Part shown: piece after piece, positions 62,545 through 64,000 of the stretch
How the letters are laid out: each line of letters begins with the position of its first letter
Numbering within the stretch: the stretch's first letter is position 1
Source of the DNA: CAZVJA01 sp964626885
GTDB lineage: Bacteria > Planctomycetota > Planctomycetia > Planctomycetales > Planctomycetaceae
Length of the DNA: 64,000 nt
Assembly (NCBI GenBank): GCA_964626885.1
Contig: CAZVJA010000004.1
Location: 7,154-71,153 of the forward strand
Reading direction: 5' to 3'
Notes under the pieces: generated by a model
Seen by the model: only the letters and a program-made list of their open reading frames with translations
The model's database searches: none
What the model was told of the DNA's origin: nothing
Made by a program: the position numbers and the translations under genes

Positions 62545-63335
62545 ATGCGGGGCCCATTGCAATCAGTTGGGCCACCTCTGATCTCCGCATTCATGCTGTG
62601 GACGTTGACACCGGTGCCGATACGTTTCTTGGCGAACCGGGCGCCATCGGAGGCGCATTCCTCTACAACCTCACATGGGACGCCGCGAACAATCGCCTGT
62701 TGGGAATCAACCAGAACACGAATTCAGTGATTGCGATCGATTACGCAACCCTCATCGACGGCAACCCACTCACAAATCCGGTTACGACCTTATTCTCGAC
62801 AGGAGTATCTGGGGCGTTCTGGTCGGGGACGGATATCAACCCTCTGACAGGGAAGATCTATACGATCGATGAAATTCAGGGATCGTTGTACGAAATCGAT
62901 CTGGCGAATTCCCAACTGGTCCTGGTTGATGATTATTCCACGACGATGGCTGGCTTGACCATCAGCCCAACCGGTCAATTTCTCGCGATGCAATATGGCA
63001 ACCCTAACCTGCTGCAGCTGAATGTTGGGAGCGGAACATTCACTTCGCTGTTCAACACGGGATTCAACACCGTGATCGGCATGGATTTCTCGGCGGATGG
63101 CCGACTGATTGCGACCGCCGATAATAACAATCGCACGCTTTTGGAAATCGATTTAACGAACAGTACAGCCACTGCTCTCGTCACCGGGCCGATGCCCCGC
63201 TATGACGGTTTCACGTTTCAGACCGGGGCTCTAGCAGCAGTCGTGCCGGAACCCACTTCCCTTACGATTTGCCTTGCGGGGATTATCGGCGGAATCGGGT
63301 TCAGATTACGTCGCCGTCAGCAAACCGGGGCCTAA
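62545..63335 (+). CDS. PEP-CTERM-sorted exported protein, 5' part missing
   Basis: In-frame coding continues from the gap edge (AGPIAISWATSDLRIHAVDVD), so the start is lost. The protein has repeated beta-propeller-like strands (LTWDAANNRLLGINQNTNSVIAI, YTIDEIQGSLYEIDL, GLTISPTGQFLAMQYG). It ends in the PEP-CTERM signal VPEPTSL, a hydrophobic helix and RLRRRQQTGA. This signal directs processing by an exosortase and is common in biofilm-forming bacteria, including planctomycetes. The function of the body is unknown. A strong terminator follows. Confidence 0.88.
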
Positions 63336-63362
63336 TACAATCTGCGAAATCCATTGTCTCTC

Positions 63363-63390
63363 ACAGCGGTTTCGGCAGCGAAACCGCTGT
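63363..63390 (+). terminator. Terminator of the PEP-CTERM gene
   Basis: ACAGCGGTTTC (63363-63373) pairs perfectly with GAAACCGCTGT (63380-63390), an 11-bp stem with a 6-base loop, followed by TT. It lies 28 bases after the stop. Confidence 0.8.
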
Positions 63391-63531
63391 TTCGTTTGCT
63401 GTCTGACAGAGTCTCTTGTGTCTAAAGACCGCTGTTGACGCGCAACCGTAATCCCGCGACACTTCCCACCTCGAAACCCGCCCGACGGAGATCATTGCGC
63501 GGACGGGGGGCACTACTTGCGGGACGGGGCG

Positions 63532-64000
63532 ATGAATCCACAACGGTTGCGGCATCTTGCGGAATATAGCGCGTTTCGCTGCCTGATCTGCCTGCTGAAC
63601 CTGCTCCCCGCGCGCGGTGGCGTTCGTCTCGCCGAGGTGGCCGCGTTCCTCATCGGTTTGCTGCCACGGAAACTGACGCGATGGGACGTCGCGCGGGACA
63701 ATCTTCGCCAGGCTTTCGGCGACCGCTATTCCGAAGCAGAGACGGACGAACTCGTTCGCCGCATGTGGGTGCATCTGTTTCGGATGGTCGTCGAGATTGT
63801 GCAACTCCCGAGAAAACTGCGACTTCACAACTGCACTGATATCATTACCTTCCGCAATCGAGATGAAACCGTTCGCACCCTCTGCACCGGCCGACCGGTG
63901 CTGATCCTCAGCGGGCATTTCGGCAATTGGGAAATCGCGATGAGCACCTTCGGAATCTTCGGGTTTCCCTGTGGTGTTGTCGCGCGCGATCTCGATAATC
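63532..64000 (+). CDS. Lipid A biosynthesis acyltransferase, HtrB/LpxL family, 3' part beyond the window
   Basis: The ATG at 63532 follows a purine-rich GGGACGGGG stretch. The first 156 residues are visible. Conserved content includes LPRKLTRWDVARDNLRQAFG, a membrane-associated N-terminus (CLICLLNLLPARGG) and the catalytic H-x4-E motif in ILSGHFGNWEIA, typical of the late acyltransferases that add secondary acyl chains to lipid A. This implies an outer membrane with lipid A, in agreement with current views of planctomycetes. The rest of the gene lies outside the window. Confidence 0.85.
   Translation, partial: MNPQRLRHLAEYSAFRCLICLLNLLPARGGVRLAEVAAFLIGLLPRKLTRWDVARDNLRQAFGDRYSEAETDELVRRMWVHLFRMVVEIVQLPRKLRLHNCTDIITFRNRDETVRTLCTGRPVLILSGHFGNWEIAMSTFGIFGFPCGVVARDLDN

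Noticed and set aside
63361..63918. 185-codon open frame on the minus strand
   Set aside because: It overlaps the acyltransferase gene on the plus strand, which has the HxxxxE motif and runs off the window edge.
1..64000. tRNA, rRNA, CRISPR arrays, phage or transposase genes
   Set aside because: Intergenic regions were scanned by eye for cloverleaf-like sequences, regularly spaced repeats and transposase domains; none was convincing.

Overview
The window looks like a chromosomal fragment of a planctomycete, with fairly GC-rich coding DNA. The indicators are: a DUF1549/DUF1553 cytochrome-type protein beside a PPC-domain protein and a WD40/cytochrome protein; a DUF1080 protein; a PEP-CTERM protein; a tetrahydromethanopterin C1 gene (mch); an HtrB/LpxL-type acyltransferase; FHA, SpoIIE and Ser/Thr kinase signalling genes; and several small proteins that I recognise only as planctomycete-like. 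No ribosomal RNA, tRNA, CRISPR array, prophage or insertion sequence was seen. Two runs of exactly 100 N (60485-60584 and 62445-62544) are assembly gaps and interrupt genes.

Layout. 1-4.9 kb: small conserved genes, a DUF1326 protein, then a tightly overlapping run of a secreted protein, a Cys-rich protein, mch and an ATP-grasp ligase. 5-9.7 kb: macro-domain protein, secreted unknown, inositol-phosphatase-family protein, a YrdC/arginine-phosphatase-like fusion and rpiB. 9.8-14 kb: glycine cleavage genes gcvH-gcvPA-gcvPB plus a LipM-like lipoyl-attachment enzyme. 14.5-22 kb: FHA protein, ECF sigma/anti-sigma pair with a large exported protein, and an FHA-GAF-SpoIIE phosphatase. 22-32.5 kb, minus strand: uronate-isomerase-like enzyme and a trio of very large exported proteins (DUF1549/1553 cytochrome, PPC, WD40-cytochrome). 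32.9-39.5 kb, minus strand: lone COX3-like gene, then sufR-nuoB-sufC-sufB-sufD-Rieske-sufT-like. 39.7-45.2 kb, minus strand: DUF1080 protein, rpmB-gatC-gatA-gatB, and an exported protein with tandem CPNGxC repeats. 45.3-50 kb: AT-rich leader, csrA, S41 protease and a group II PLP decarboxylase. 50-57 kb: membrane M50 protease, MaoC, Gfo/Idh/MocA oxidoreductase, CCA-adding-type enzyme and an MFS transporter. 57-61.7 kb, minus strand: a signalling block of membrane SpoIIE phosphatase, response regulator, dual-specificity-type phosphatase and Ser/Thr kinase. 61.7-64 kb: zinc-ribbon gene and PEP-CTERM gene broken by a gap, then the start of a lipid A acyltransferase gene.

How genes fit together. 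GcvH carries lipoate, which the LipM-like enzyme next to gcvPB probably supplies. The suf genes build Fe-S clusters under a SufR-like Fe-S sensor, and an orphan nuoB (an Fe-S subunit of complex I) sits between regulator and sufC. GatCAB corrects misacylated tRNA and is placed with ribosomal protein L28. The three large exported proteins appear to be one unit, and two of them share long alanine-rich coiled-coil insertions. The best leads for new biology are that trio, the sufR-nuoB arrangement with its shared palindromes, the YrdC-phosphatase fusion, the CPNGxC repeat protein and the control region of csrA.
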